DNA of 14,654 bases. Origin: Bacteroidales bacterium (GTDB lineage: Bacteria > Bacteroidota > Bacteroidia > Bacteroidales > JAADJA01). The position numbers and the translations under genes were made by a program. The stretch spans positions 1 to 14,654 of the forward strand of contig JAIORT010000276.1 of assembly GCA_021107975.1 (NCBI GenBank), written 5' to 3'. Shown here in pieces: positions 1 to 6,895 of this stretch (position 1 is its first letter; each line of letters starts with the position of its first letter). The notes beneath the pieces are model-generated. The model saw only the letters and a list, made by a program, of their open reading frames with translations, ran no database searches and was not told the origin of the DNA.

Positions 1-162
1 GTTGTAATGAATTTATCAGATATAAAACAGGAATTTTATATTAAATGCGGGAAATTAAATGGGACATATAAAAACATTTTTAAAAACCAATTAATTGAAT
101 TATCCTGCCATAAACCAATGAAACTTAGTGCTTGGAATTATCTGATGTTAGATAAGGAATAA
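1..162 (+). CDS. C-terminal end of an unrecognised protein (partial)
   Basis: Frame 1 is open from the first base to a TAA at 160-162. It reads as 53 residues, ending in KPMKLSAWNYLMLDKE. The frame runs off the left edge, so the gene probably starts upstream. An in-frame ATG at 7-9 would give a 51-residue protein if the gene were complete. I do not recognise the sequence. It has no signal peptide or membrane segment, contains two cysteines (CHKP, KCGK) and is rich in Lys, Asn and Leu, like its neighbours. It sits 35 bp upstream of the mntA-like gene on the same strand and could be read with it, but nothing shows a functional link. Confidence 0.45.
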   Translation, partial: VVMNLSDIKQEFYIKCGKLNGTYKNIFKNQLIELSCHKPMKLSAWNYLMLDKE

Positions 163-177
163 AACTTTTTTATTAAT

Positions 178-195
178 TTTACAGAAAAATGTAAA
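178..195. promoter_or_regulatory. Inverted repeat just upstream of mntA, possible operator
   Basis: TTTACA (178-183) and TGTAAA (190-195) form a perfect 6-bp inverted repeat with a 6-base spacer, ending two bases before the mntA ATG. A weak -7-like box, TAATTTTA (174-181, one mismatch to TAnnTTTG), overlaps the left arm. Toxin-antitoxin operons often repress themselves through such sites. That this one does so is inference. Confidence 0.25.
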
Positions 196-197
196 GT

Positions 198-494
198 ATG
201 TTGAATAAGAACAATATAAAAAAACATTTAATTGGTCAGAAAGAACGACTAAAGAGTTTTGGGATTCGACAAATTGGTTTATTTGGTTCTTATGTAAGAA
301 ATGAGAATAATGTTGATAGCGATATTGATATTCTTGTAGATTTTGCACCCGAAGAAGAGACTTTTGATAATTTAATTTCTGTTTCTAATATACTTAAAAA
401 CAAATTTAAAGGTTACAAAGTTGAAATTGTAACAAAGAATGGATTAAGTAAATATATAGGACCATATATCTTAAAAGAAGTTGAATATGTCTAA
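198..494 (+). CDS. mntA: MntA-type nucleotidyltransferase antitoxin
   Basis: A 98-residue minimal nucleotidyltransferase. The family signature GSx10DxD is exact: G30-S31, then ten residues, then D42-I-D44, in the context IGLFGSYVR...DSDIDILVDF. In characterised MntA/HepT systems this enzyme neutralises the HEPN ribonuclease by adding AMP units to the tyrosine of its Rx4HxY motif. Its length is normal for the family. The ATG at 198 is the first good start, with no clear Shine-Dalgarno sequence, as expected in Bacteroidota. Its end overlaps the hepT-like gene by 8 bp, so the two are very likely co-transcribed and translationally coupled. The motif makes the family assignment firm. The antitoxin role comes from the pairing and the known family, not from direct evidence here. 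Confidence 0.88.
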   Translation: MLNKNNIKKHLIGQKERLKSFGIRQIGLFGSYVRNENNVDSDIDILVDFAPEEETFDNLISVSNILKNKFKGYKVEIVTKNGLSKYIGPYILKEVEYV

Positions 495-831
495 AGAGCC
501 TATTGAATATCTAAAACATATCCTTGATGAATGTGAATATATTTCAAGGGTGATAACAGCTGATACTTCGAAAGATAAACTTCTAAGTGATGAAACTTTA
601 AAAAGAGCATTAGTTAGAAGCCTTGAAATAATTGGTGAAGCAACAAAAAAGATACCAGTTGACATTAAAGTAAAGTGGAATTCTATACGCTGGAAGGATA
701 TGGCAGGTATGAGAGATATACTAATTCACGATTATGTGGGAATTAATTATTCAATTGTTTGGGATGTTGTTAAAAATAAAATTCCTGAGTTAACTGAACA
801 AATTAAACAGGTAATCAGTGAAAATGAATGA
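487..831 (+). CDS. hepT: HepT-like HEPN ribonuclease toxin (DUF86 family)
   Basis: A 114-residue HEPN-domain protein. The catalytic Rx4HxY motif is intact: R76, H81 and Y83 in MRDILIHDY. The preceding region (RSLEIIGEATKKIP, then a W-x-x-M-x-G-M-R stretch) is typical of DUF86/HepT toxins. The family cleaves RNA, tRNA in studied cases, and its tyrosine is the target of AMPylation by MntA. I chose the ATG at 487. A TTG at 481 is also in frame and would add two residues. The gene overlaps mntA by 8 bp in the antitoxin-then-toxin order. All key residues are present, so the toxin is predicted to be active. A genomic defence role is known for some members but cannot be inferred here. Confidence 0.88.
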   Translation: MSKEPIEYLKHILDECEYISRVITADTSKDKLLSDETLKRALVRSLEIIGEATKKIPVDIKVKWNSIRWKDMAGMRDILIHDYVGINYSIVWDVVKNKIPELTEQIKQVISENE

Positions 832-904
832 CGATAAACACAGGATTCCTACCTATTATCAAAATTTTTAGAAAAATAATAAATTCAATTTAACAATTCA
901 ACAA

Positions 905-2416
905 CTACTTATTCGGATCATCCACATCTTTAACAAGTAGCGTTAAGAAAGCAGCTACTATCATTGAAATCCCACCTAATATCAAAGCATAAATGGCATG
1001 ACCTTCGGCAATATGCCTGATATAAAACCCTAAAATACTTGCTGCTAAAATTTGAGGAATTACTATAAAGAAATTGAAAATACCCATATAGGTTCCCAAT
1101 TTATGTTGTGGTAATGAGCCGGTCAATATAGCATAAGGCATTGCAAGAATACTTGCCCATGCCAGCCCAACTCCTAACATTGATATAATAAGCAGATTAG
1201 GGTCTTTAAAGAAATAGAGAGAGATTAATCCAAGTCCTCCGGCAATAAGGGAAATCATGTGAGTAACCTTCCTGTTTGTCAATTTTGCCAACACAGGAAG
1301 CAAAAATGCAACAATCGCGGCAAAACCATTATAAGCGGCAAACATAATTCCTACCCAGTTAGCCCCCTCATTATATAATTCTGAACCTGAATCGTCAGTA
1401 CCATAGATATGACTTGTAACCGCTGCTGTAGTATAAATCCACATGGCAAACAACGCAAACCACGAGAAAAACTGTACAACAGCAAGCTGCTTCATTGTAG
1501 CCGGCATCTTAAACAAATCATTGATTACGACCACAAAACCGTTTTTATTTTTCCCTTTTCTGATTAAGCTTCCTGTAATTATTTGTACTATTCCAAAAAT
1601 TAATAATCCAAACCCAAGAATATACAATTCTGCCTCAATCTTAAAATAATAAACCAGGTATGATAAGATTGCGCCTGCAATCATCCAAAATACACTGCTT
1701 TTCAAAAATCTTGAAGCAGGAAGTATCTCATCGGCTTCTTTAATGTTTTGTTTTAAATCAGCCTCTTCTTCATGGAACTCTTTCATTTCTTCGGGAGAAT
1801 ATTCTTTTGTCTTGAGCACCGTCCAAAGCACAGCAACAAGGAAGACTGCGCCACCGATATAAAAAGAATATTTTACTGATGGTGGAATTTGTCCTTCCGG
1901 GGCGGTATTGGCAATATTTAACCAATTGGTCATTATATAAGGCAAAGCCGAAGCTACTACAGCGCCTGTTCCGATAAAAAAACTTTGCATGGCAAAACCT
2001 TTTGTTCGCTGGTCAGATGGTAACATATCCCCGACAAAAGCCCTGAAAGGTTCCATTGAAATATTAATCGAAGCATCCATTATCCACAGCATACCTGCTG
2101 CTACCCATAAGACTGGTGAATTTGGCATTATTAAAAGGGCAATTGATGCAAGGATTGCTCCTGTCAGGAAATATGGACGTCTTCTTCCCAATCTTCCCCA
2201 GGTATTATCGCTCATGTGCCCGATAATGGGCTGAATAATTAATCCTGTTACCGGTGCGGCAATCCAGAGGATCGGTATATCTTCAACATTAGCTCCGAGA
2301 GTTTCAAAAATACGGCTGACATTGGCATTTTGCAAAGCAAATCCAAATTGAATTCCTAAAAATCCAAAGCTCATGTTCCATATTTGCCAGAAGCTTAGAC
2401 GAGGTTTTTGTTTCAT
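905..2416 (-). CDS. MFS sugar transporter, SLC45/maltose-sucrose type
   Basis: A 503-residue integral membrane protein with about twelve hydrophobic segments. The motif GHMSDNTWGRLGRRRPY at residues 66-82, in the loop after the second segment, is the signature of the SLC45/GPH-like MFS group that includes plant and animal sucrose carriers and bacterial maltose/maltodextrin importers. A charged cytoplasmic region near residues 205-240 (EYSPEEMKEFHEEEADLK) separates the two halves, as is usual. It probably imports a disaccharide or oligosaccharide by proton symport at the inner membrane. The substrate cannot be read from the sequence. No glycosidase, phosphorylase or sugar regulator lies nearby, so it appears to be a single-gene unit. 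It converges on hepT with 73 bp between stops. A TAAATTTG box lies about 75 bp upstream of its ATG. Confidence 0.85.
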   Translation of the reverse strand: MKQKPRLSFWQIWNMSFGFLGIQFGFALQNANVSRIFETLGANVEDIPILWIAAPVTGLIIQPIIGHMSDNTWGRLGRRRPYFLTGAILASIALLIMPNSPVLWVAAGMLWIMDASINISMEPFRAFVGDMLPSDQRTKGFAMQSFFIGTGAVVASALPYIMTNWLNIANTAPEGQIPPSVKYSFYIGGAVFLVAVLWTVLKTKEYSPEEMKEFHEEEADLKQNIKEADEILPASRFLKSSVFWMIAGAILSYLVYYFKIEAELYILGFGLLIFGIVQIITGSLIRKGKNKNGFVVVINDLFKMPATMKQLAVVQFFSWFALFAMWIYTTAAVTSHIYGTDDSGSELYNEGANWVGIMFAAYNGFAAIVAFLLPVLAKLTNRKVTHMISLIAGGLGLISLYFFKDPNLLIISMLGVGLAWASILAMPYAILTGSLPQHKLGTYMGIFNFFIVIPQILAASILGFYIRHIAEGHAIYALILGGISMIVAAFLTLLVKDVDDPNK

Positions 2417-2425
2417 AGGGGAGAA

Positions 2426-2467
2426 GTTATACGTTATATGTTATATGTTATATGTTATTTGTTATTT
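2426..2467. repeat. Six tandem copies of a 7-bp repeat (GTTATAT)
   Basis: Six head-to-tail heptamers fill 42 bp. Copy 1 is GTTATAC, copies 2-4 are GTTATAT and copies 5-6 are GTTATTT. The array ends 9 bp before the transporter start codon, inside its likely 5' leader. A related three-copy array lies at 11161-11181. Slippage could change the leader length. Any effect on expression is speculation. Confidence 0.85.
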
Positions 2468-2490
2468 AATGCTGAGTTTATAGGGAGCAA

Positions 2491-2517
2491 CAAATTTATA
2501 AATGCATAATTTACAAA
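2491..2517 (-). promoter_or_regulatory. Putative promoter of the MFS transporter gene
   Basis: On the minus strand, TAAATTTG (complement of 2491-2498) matches the Bacteroidota -7 consensus TAnnTTTG exactly. A TTTG lies upstream (complement of 2514-2517), but the 15-bp spacing is shorter than the usual 19-21. The leader would be roughly 65-70 bases long and contain the heptamer array. Confidence 0.4.
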
Positions 2518-2551
2518 AATAAGGATAATATATAGAATGGAACTTGCCGAA

Positions 2552-2603
2552 CCTCAAAGTTTGTAACTTTGAGGAAATACGACACATAAAGTCTGCGACT
2601 TTA
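2552..2603. repeat. REP-like element: two adjacent short hairpins
   Basis: Two perfect inverted repeats lie side by side. CCTCAAAGTT / AACTTTGAGG (2552-2561 and 2565-2574) has a 3-base loop. TAAAGTC / GACTTTA (2587-2593 and 2597-2603) also has a 3-base loop, TGC. Neither is followed by a T-run that would make it a terminator. Paired short hairpins of this kind resemble REP elements mobilised by RAYT (REP-associated tyrosine) transposases, which are known in Bacteroidota. No such transposase is in the window. Confidence 0.5.
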
Positions 2604-2644
2604 ATGATATTGTTATTGCTGAAAAAAGTTATAATTGGAATATA

Positions 2645-2680
2645 AAAAATAAAAAGGGCGTCATTAAAAATAACACCCTT
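2645..2680 (-). terminator. Rho-independent terminator of the tRNA transcript
   Basis: On the minus strand, arms AAGGGTGTTATT and AATGACGCCCTT (complement of 2669-2680 and 2654-2665) pair over 12 bp with two G-U pairs and a 3-base loop. A T-rich tract follows. It begins about 6 bases after the 3' end of tRNA-Leu, so it ends the tRNA-Gly/tRNA-Leu transcript. Confidence 0.65.
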
Positions 2681-2685
2681 ATAAG

Positions 2686-2769
2686 TACCCGGGGCGGGAC
2701 TTGAACCCGCACGACCTTACGGTCAAGGGATTTTAAGTCCCTCGTGTCTACCAATTCCACCACCCGGGC
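2686..2769 (-). tRNA. tRNA-Leu (anticodon TAA)
   Basis: An 84-nt class II tRNA. The acceptor stem is GCCCGGG paired with CCCGGGT, with discriminator A. The anticodon stem AGGGA/TCCCT encloses the loop CTTAAAA, giving anticodon TAA, which reads UUA and UUG. It has a long variable arm (TTGACCGTAAGGTCG region) and a T-arm containing GGTTCAAGTCC. No CCA is encoded; the bases after the discriminator are CTT. It lies 44 bp downstream of tRNA-Gly on the same strand and is probably processed from a shared precursor. Confidence 0.96.
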
Positions 2770-2813
2770 AGCCTTTCAAAAAAATGTCTCCCGCGTTTGA
2801 GAGACTAAGTTAG

Positions 2814-2886
<73 letters not shown>

Positions 2887-2904
2887 TTATCAAATTTGAA
2901 GGTG

Positions 2905-2935
2905 CAAAATTAAATACTTTTTTGTTTATCGCAAT
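2905..2935 (-). promoter_or_regulatory. Putative promoter of the tRNA-Gly/tRNA-Leu unit
   Basis: On the minus strand, TAATTTTG (complement of 2905-2912) is an exact TAnnTTTG match. ATTG (complement of 2932-2935) lies 19 bp upstream as a three-of-four -33 element. Transcription would start about a dozen bases before tRNA-Gly. Confidence 0.5.
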
Positions 2936-2986
2936 AAAAAATTAAGTTTTTTCATCCGATTTTGTAAAATTGCCTTTAAAACTTTA

Positions 2987-3017
2987 AAGAAAGAAACATT
3001 TATGCGGGAATAAATGT
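2987..3017 (-). terminator. Candidate terminator downstream of xerD
   Basis: ACATTTAT (2996-3003) and ATAAATGT (3010-3017) form a perfect 8-bp stem with a 6-base loop. On the minus strand it is followed by TTCTTTCTTT. It lies 84 bp past the xerD stop. The stem is AT-rich, so this is a weaker call than the other terminators. A second inverted repeat, GTAACAAT/ATTGTTAC (3037-3044 and 3068-3075), lies between it and xerD. Confidence 0.35.
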
Positions 3018-3101
3018 CCATTTAAAAAACTGGAGCGTAACAATAATGAACATACAAGACATTCTCGATTGTTACATCATTTTAGCTCATTTTCAGTTAC
3101 T

Positions 3102-4013
3102 TTAATAATTTTTCCTCGCTCTCGGATGATAAGTCATAATAGTCTCCCGTAAGTACTCCCTGTCAAGGTGAGTATAAATTTCAGTCGTTGTAATTGACTC
3201 GTGCCCTAACATTTCCTGTACTGCACGTAAATTGGCGCCGCCTTCGATAAGGTGTGTGGCAAACGAATGACGGAAGGTGTGAGGACTGATTGTTTTATGC
3301 AACCCGATTCGTTCTGCCAGGTTTTTTATAATCAGAAAAACCATAACACGGGACATTTTTGCCCCTCTTCTGTTTAAAAACAAAATGTCGCTGCTGTTTT
3401 TTTTTACATTTAGATGATTTCTGATATTATCGATATAAATATTAATATTTTTTATTGCAACATTGCCAATCGGTACTAATCTTTCCTTGTCACCCTTGCC
3501 TGTTATCTTAATAAATCCGTCATTAAAATACAGGTTGGATATTTTTAAACCAATTAGTTCAGATACCCTTAATCCGCAACCGTATAAAGTTTCGAGCATA
3601 GCTTTATTTCTCGTTCCTTCAGGTGTGCTAAGGTCAATAGCATTTATCAGACTGTTTATTTCTTCAATATCTAAAGTGTCGGGTAATTTCCGTCCGGTTC
3701 TTGGGGCTTCAAGTAATTCAGCCGGGCTTTGCGAAATAATATCTTCAAGCAAAAGATATTTGTAAAATGCCTTAATGCCTGAGATTATGCGTGCCTGGCT
3801 TGTTGCCGTCAATCCTAACTCATTTATCCATTTTATAAAATCCTGGAGTTCTGATAAAGTAACTTTTTCGGGTGAGATATTTTTGTTTTTTAAATCAAAA
3901 AACTGGGAAAGTTTTTCAATGTCATGAATATATGCTTCAACCGAATTTGTTGAAAGCGACTTTTCAAGCTTCAGGTATGCTTTAAAACCGTTTATATAAT
4001 TTTGCCAAATCAT
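3102..4013 (-). CDS. xerD: Tyrosine recombinase XerD
   Basis: A 303-residue tyrosine recombinase. Its N-terminal SAM-like core-binding domain spans about residues 5-95 and its catalytic domain about 105-295. All six active-site residues are visible: R149 (GLRVSEL), K173 (TGKGDKER), H245 and R248 (PHTFRHSF), H271 (LGHESI) and Y280 (IYTHLD). Each is one position from E. coli XerD numbering as I remember it. With a XerC partner, the enzyme resolves chromosome dimers at dif during division. A TTG at 4025 would add four residues. I prefer the ATG at 4013 because a good promoter places the transcript start only a few bases before it. It is chromosomal-type rather than phage-type: normal length, housekeeping neighbours and no att-like repeats. 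Confidence 0.92.
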   Translation of the reverse strand: MIWQNYINGFKAYLKLEKSLSTNSVEAYIHDIEKLSQFFDLKNKNISPEKVTLSELQDFIKWINELGLTATSQARIISGIKAFYKYLLLEDIISQSPAELLEAPRTGRKLPDTLDIEEINSLINAIDLSTPEGTRNKAMLETLYGCGLRVSELIGLKISNLYFNDGFIKITGKGDKERLVPIGNVAIKNINIYIDNIRNHLNVKKNSSDILFLNRRGAKMSRVMVFLIIKNLAERIGLHKTISPHTFRHSFATHLIEGGANLRAVQEMLGHESITTTEIYTHLDREYLRETIMTYHPRARKNY

Positions 4014-4022
4014 TTCAACTTC

Positions 4023-4052
4023 CAAAATTAAGTATTTTAAAATATTTTCAAA
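4023..4052 (-). promoter_or_regulatory. Putative xerD promoter
   Basis: On the minus strand, TTTG (complement of 4049-4052) and TAATTTTG (complement of 4023-4030) match both Bacteroidota elements exactly, with an 18-bp spacer. Transcription would start near 4015-4018, giving an almost leaderless xerD message. This excludes the TTG at 4025 as a start. Confidence 0.6.
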
Positions 4053-4055
4053 TAA

Positions 4056-4087
4056 TTAGGTTTATTATAAGAAAAGAAATACTTTTG
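4056..4087 (+). promoter_or_regulatory. Putative promoter of the rpmG-DUF4295 operon
   Basis: TACTTTTG (4080-4087) is an exact -7 match. TTAG (4056-4059) lies 20 bp upstream as a three-of-four -33 element. The leader to the rpmG ATG would be about 50 bases. The -33 lies 4 bp from the -33 of the divergent xerD promoter, so the two RNA polymerase sites abut. Confidence 0.6.
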
Positions 4088-4147
4088 CACCCCGATTTTA
4101 TAAACAGAATCTTTAGGAAGGTTTAATTTTAATAGACGAATACAGAA

Positions 4148-4336
4148 ATGGCTAAAAAGAGTAAAGACGCAAGAGTTCAGGTGATATTAGAATGTACGGA
4201 GCATAAAAACAGTGGTATGCCCGGAACATCAAGGTATATCACAACCAAAAACAAAAAAAATACTCCCGAAAGGCTTGAACTCAAAAAATTCAATCCTATT
4301 TTAAAGAAATACACAACTCATAAAGAAATTAAATAA
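4148..4336 (+). CDS. rpmG: Large ribosomal subunit protein bL33
   Basis: A 62-residue protein, the usual length for bL33. It has the family features VQVILECT, SRYITTKNKKNTPERLELKKFNP and a TTHKE end. Only one cysteine is present (C17), so the two CxxC zinc-binding pairs are missing and this is the zinc-independent (C-minus) form. It is first in the run with the DUF4295 gene, 8 bp upstream of it. In many Bacteroidota rpmB (bL28) directly precedes rpmG. Here it does not, and the upstream neighbour is the divergent xerD. Confidence 0.95.
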   Translation: MAKKSKDARVQVILECTEHKNSGMPGTSRYITTKNKKNTPERLELKKFNPILKKYTTHKEIK

Positions 4337-4344
4337 TATTTGTT

Positions 4345-4497
4345 ATGGCTAAGAAAGTTGTTGCTACATTACAAACAGCAGGTAAAAGTTATACAAAGGT
4401 GATAAGGATGGTTAAATCACCTAAAACCGGTGCATATACATTTAAGGAAAATATTGTTCATGTTGAACAGGTAAAAAATTTCTTAGCTAAGAAATAA
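4345..4497 (+). CDS. DUF4295 family small basic protein, ribosome-associated
   Basis: A 50-residue, lysine-rich protein starting MAKKVVATLQ, with the conserved core KVIRMVKSPKTGAYTF. This matches DUF4295, a family confined to Bacteroidota and almost always found directly after rpmG, as here. From memory, a member was seen bound to the Flavobacterium johnsoniae ribosome and named bL38; I cannot check that here. Size, charge and operon position all fit a ribosomal protein. The frame, ATG and TAA are clear, and the gene ends 28 bp before the hairpin that precedes ftsY. Confidence 0.88.
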   Translation: MAKKVVATLQTAGKSYTKVIRMVKSPKTGAYTFKENIVHVEQVKNFLAKK

Positions 4498-4524
4498 ATA
4501 ATCGATATGATATTTGTATTTGTT

Positions 4525-4557
4525 AAGCTTTTTCCTGTTTAGGGAAGGAGCTTTTTC
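4525..4557 (+). terminator. Terminator-like hairpin between DUF4295 and ftsY
   Basis: AAGCTTTTTCC (4525-4535) and GGAAGGAGCTT (4543-4553) pair over 11 bp with two G-U pairs and a 7-base loop. TTTC follows the 3' arm. It lies 28 bp after the DUF4295 stop and 22 bp before the ftsY ATG. It probably ends or attenuates transcription from the ribosomal genes into ftsY. Confidence 0.6.
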
Positions 4558-4578
4558 TATTTATATAAATTGGCATTT

Positions 4579-5529
4579 ATGGGTTTATTTAAAGTTTTTT
4601 CAAGAGAAAAAAAAGAAAAGCTGGATAAAGGATTATCTAAAACTAAAGAAAGTGTTTTTACTAAGCTTTCAAGAGCCGTTGCCGGCAAATCAAAAGTTGA
4701 TGATGAGGTTCTGGATAATCTCGAGGAAATTCTTGTTACTTCCGATGTTGGAGTTGATACTACGCTTAAAATCATTGCAAGAATAGAAGAACGAGTTTCG
4801 CGTGATAAATATCTTGGTACATCAGAATTGAATACTATTCTTAAAGAGGAGATTGCTGAGTTGTTACAAGATAACAACAAAGAAGAACCGGTTGATTTTT
4901 CAATTCCCGAAGGTATTCATCCTTATGTTATTCTAATTGTTGGTGTGAATGGAGTTGGTAAAACCACCACTATCGGTAAGTTAGCTTACCAGTTCAAACA
5001 AGCAGGGAAATCGGTATTAATAGGAGCAGCCGATACTTTCCGTGCTGCGGCAGTTGACCAGTTGGTTATCTGGGCCGAACGTGCAGGCGTGCCTATTATA
5101 AACCAGGGAATGGATGCCGATCCTGCCTCTGTAGCATTCGATACGCTTAAGTCAGCGCTGTCGAGAGATGTGGACGTAGTAATTATTGATACGGCAGGAA
5201 GGCTGCATAATAAAGTTAATCTTATGAATGAGTTATCGAAGATAAAGCGTGTGATGAAAAAGATTATACCTGATGCTCCGCATGAAATCCTGCTGATTCT
5301 TGATGCCTCTACCGGGCAAAATGCCATTGAACAGGCACGACAGTTCACTGCTGCAACTGAAGTGAATGCCATTGCCCTGACCAAGTTAGACGGAACCGCA
5401 AAAGGCGGAGTTGTGATTGGAATATCCGACCAGTTTAAGGTGCCTGTAAAATATATCGGTATTGGAGAAAAAATGGAAGACATTCAGGTGTTTAATCGTA
5501 TGGAATTTGTTGATAGCCTGTTTAATTAA
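4579..5529 (+). CDS. ftsY: Signal recognition particle receptor FtsY
   Basis: A 316-residue SRP GTPase with a four-helix N domain (about 1-100) and a G domain (about 115-316). GTPase motifs are complete: P-loop GVNGVGKTT (122-130), DTFRAAA (152-158), DTAGR (204-208), TKLD (268-271) and GIGE (294-297). With Ffh and SRP RNA it delivers ribosomes making membrane proteins to the Sec translocon. The acidic A domain of the E. coli protein is absent, as in most Bacteroidota. The short basic start (MGLFKVFSREKKEK) probably contacts the membrane. I chose the ATG at 4579; a TTG at 4570 would add three residues. It follows a terminator-like hairpin and precedes rimO. Confidence 0.97.
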   Translation: MGLFKVFSREKKEKLDKGLSKTKESVFTKLSRAVAGKSKVDDEVLDNLEEILVTSDVGVDTTLKIIARIEERVSRDKYLGTSELNTILKEEIAELLQDNNKEEPVDFSIPEGIHPYVILIVGVNGVGKTTTIGKLAYQFKQAGKSVLIGAADTFRAAAVDQLVIWAERAGVPIINQGMDADPASVAFDTLKSALSRDVDVVIIDTAGRLHNKVNLMNELSKIKRVMKKIIPDAPHEILLILDASTGQNAIEQARQFTAATEVNAIALTKLDGTAKGGVVIGISDQFKVPVKYIGIGEKMEDIQVFNRMEFVDSLFN

Positions 5530-5557
5530 TTTTAGATTTTAGATTTGAAATTAGAAA
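5530..5557. repeat. Short 7-bp tandem repeat between ftsY and rimO
   Basis: Two perfect TTTTAGA heptamers (5530-5543) are followed by two degenerate ones, TTTGAAA and TTAGAAA (5544-5557). The period is the same as in the GTTATAT arrays elsewhere in the window, but the unit differs. Confidence 0.55.
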
Positions 5558-5581
5558 TCATATTTTGATAAAATCTATATT

Positions 5582-6895
5582 TTGCAAACCAAACCTTCAA
5601 AGAAAAAAATCAATATTATCTCGCTCGGATGTTCAAAAAATCTTGTGGATTCAGAGGTTTTAATGGGACAGCTTAAAGCAAACGGGCTGGAATTCGCTTT
5701 TGAAGAAAAGGGAACAAATGCCGATGTTGTGGTAATAAATACATGCGGTTTTATAAATGATGCAAAACAAGAATCCATCGATACTATACTTCAGTATGTT
5801 AATGTAAAGAAAAAAGGTTTAATAGAGAATGTTTATGTGATGGGATGTCTGTCGGAGCGTTACAAAGATGAGCTAAGTAAAGAAATACCGGATGTTGACA
5901 AGTATTTTGGTGTAAACAATATTAAGCAAATTGTTAGTGAATTAGGAGGAAAGTATAAGAAAGAACTTATAAGCGAAAGAAAATTAACTACGCCAAGTCA
6001 TTATGCCTATCTTAAAATAGCTGAAGGCTGCAACCGGAAATGTTCATTTTGCGCCATTCCATTAATAAGAGGGAAACATATTTCAAGACCAGTAGAGGAA
6101 ATTATTGATGAAGCGAAAAGGCTTGTAAATAAAGGCGTAAAGGAAATCATTCTTATATCCCAGGATTTAACTTATTATGGCATCGACCTTTATAAAAAGA
6201 ACAACCTCGCCCGTCTTCTTAATTCATTGTCCGAAATCGTAGGGTTGGAGTGGATAAGGCTGCATTATACATATCCTGCCGGCTTCCCCGAAGAAGTTTT
6301 ACATCTGATGAATGAAAAGCCGAATATTTGCAATTACATTGATATTCCTGTTCAGCATATCAATAATCGAATTCTCGGCTTAATGCAACGTGGGCATTCA
6401 AAATCGGAAACCATACGATTGCTTGAGAATATTCGGAAAATCCTTCCCGATGCTGCTTTGAGGACTACTTTAATTATAGGTTTCCCCGGTGAGACACAAG
6501 AGGAATATCAAGAACTTGTACGGTTTGTGAAGGATTTTGAATTTGATCGTCTGGGAGTTTTTGCTTATTCGCCGGAGGAAGGAACAAAATCTTTTAAATT
6601 GAAGGATAATGTTAATGCGCAGATTAAAAATGATAGAATTGAACAGTTAATGGACATTCAGCAGTCTGTTTCACTAAAGTTAAATAAAAACAGGATCGGA
6701 AAAACTTTTAAAACTCTTATTGACAGGAAAGAAGACGATTATTATATAGGCAGAACAGAATACGACTCCCCGGAAATAGATAATGAAGTATTAATATCCT
6801 CACCTGAAACACCTTTACAAATTGGCGAATTTTATTCTGTTAAAGTTTCAGATGCAGAATATTTCGACCTTTTCGGAAAAGTGCCCCATTTTTAA
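5582..6895 (+). CDS. rimO: Ribosomal protein uS12 methylthiotransferase RimO
   Basis: A 437-residue radical-SAM enzyme that adds a methylthio group to the conserved aspartate of uS12. The N-terminal UPF0004 domain binds one iron-sulfur cluster through C17 (LGCSKN), C55 (INTCGF) and C89 (VMGCLSERY). The radical-SAM domain has the CxxxCxxC motif at C150, C154 and C157 (GCNRKCSFC), and a C-terminal TRAM domain spans about 370-437. LGCSKN and PLIRGKHISRP favour RimO over MiaB. The start is a TTG at 5582: no ATG or GTG lies in frame between the upstream stop (5552-5554) and this point, and starting at the next ATG would lose C17. It lies 52 bp after ftsY, the usual Bacteroidota order. Confidence 0.95.
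   Translation: MQTKPSKKKINIISLGCSKNLVDSEVLMGQLKANGLEFAFEEKGTNADVVVINTCGFINDAKQESIDTILQYVNVKKKGLIENVYVMGCLSERYKDELSKEIPDVDKYFGVNNIKQIVSELGGKYKKELISERKLTTPSHYAYLKIAEGCNRKCSFCAIPLIRGKHISRPVEEIIDEAKRLVNKGVKEIILISQDLTYYGIDLYKKNNLARLLNSLSEIVGLEWIRLHYTYPAGFPEEVLHLMNEKPNICNYIDIPVQHINNRILGLMQRGHSKSETIRLLENIRKILPDAALRTTLIIGFPGETQEEYQELVRFVKDFEFDRLGVFAYSPEEGTKSFKLKDNVNAQIKNDRIEQLMDIQQSVSLKLNKNRIGKTFKTLIDRKEDDYYIGRTEYDSPEIDNEVLISSPETPLQIGEFYSVKVSDAEYFDLFGKVPHF

Noticed and set aside
3102..4013. Tyrosine recombinase as an integrase marking a mobile island beside the tRNA genes
   Set aside because: The active-site spacing is nearly identical to XerD, the neighbours are housekeeping genes, and no tRNA 3'-end duplication (att site) was seen. 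The nearby tRNAs appear coincidental.
4986..5483. 165-codon open frame on the minus strand inside ftsY
   Set aside because: It lies wholly antisense to well-conserved GTPase motifs, is Ser/Thr/Ile-rich with no recognisable domain, and has no promoter.
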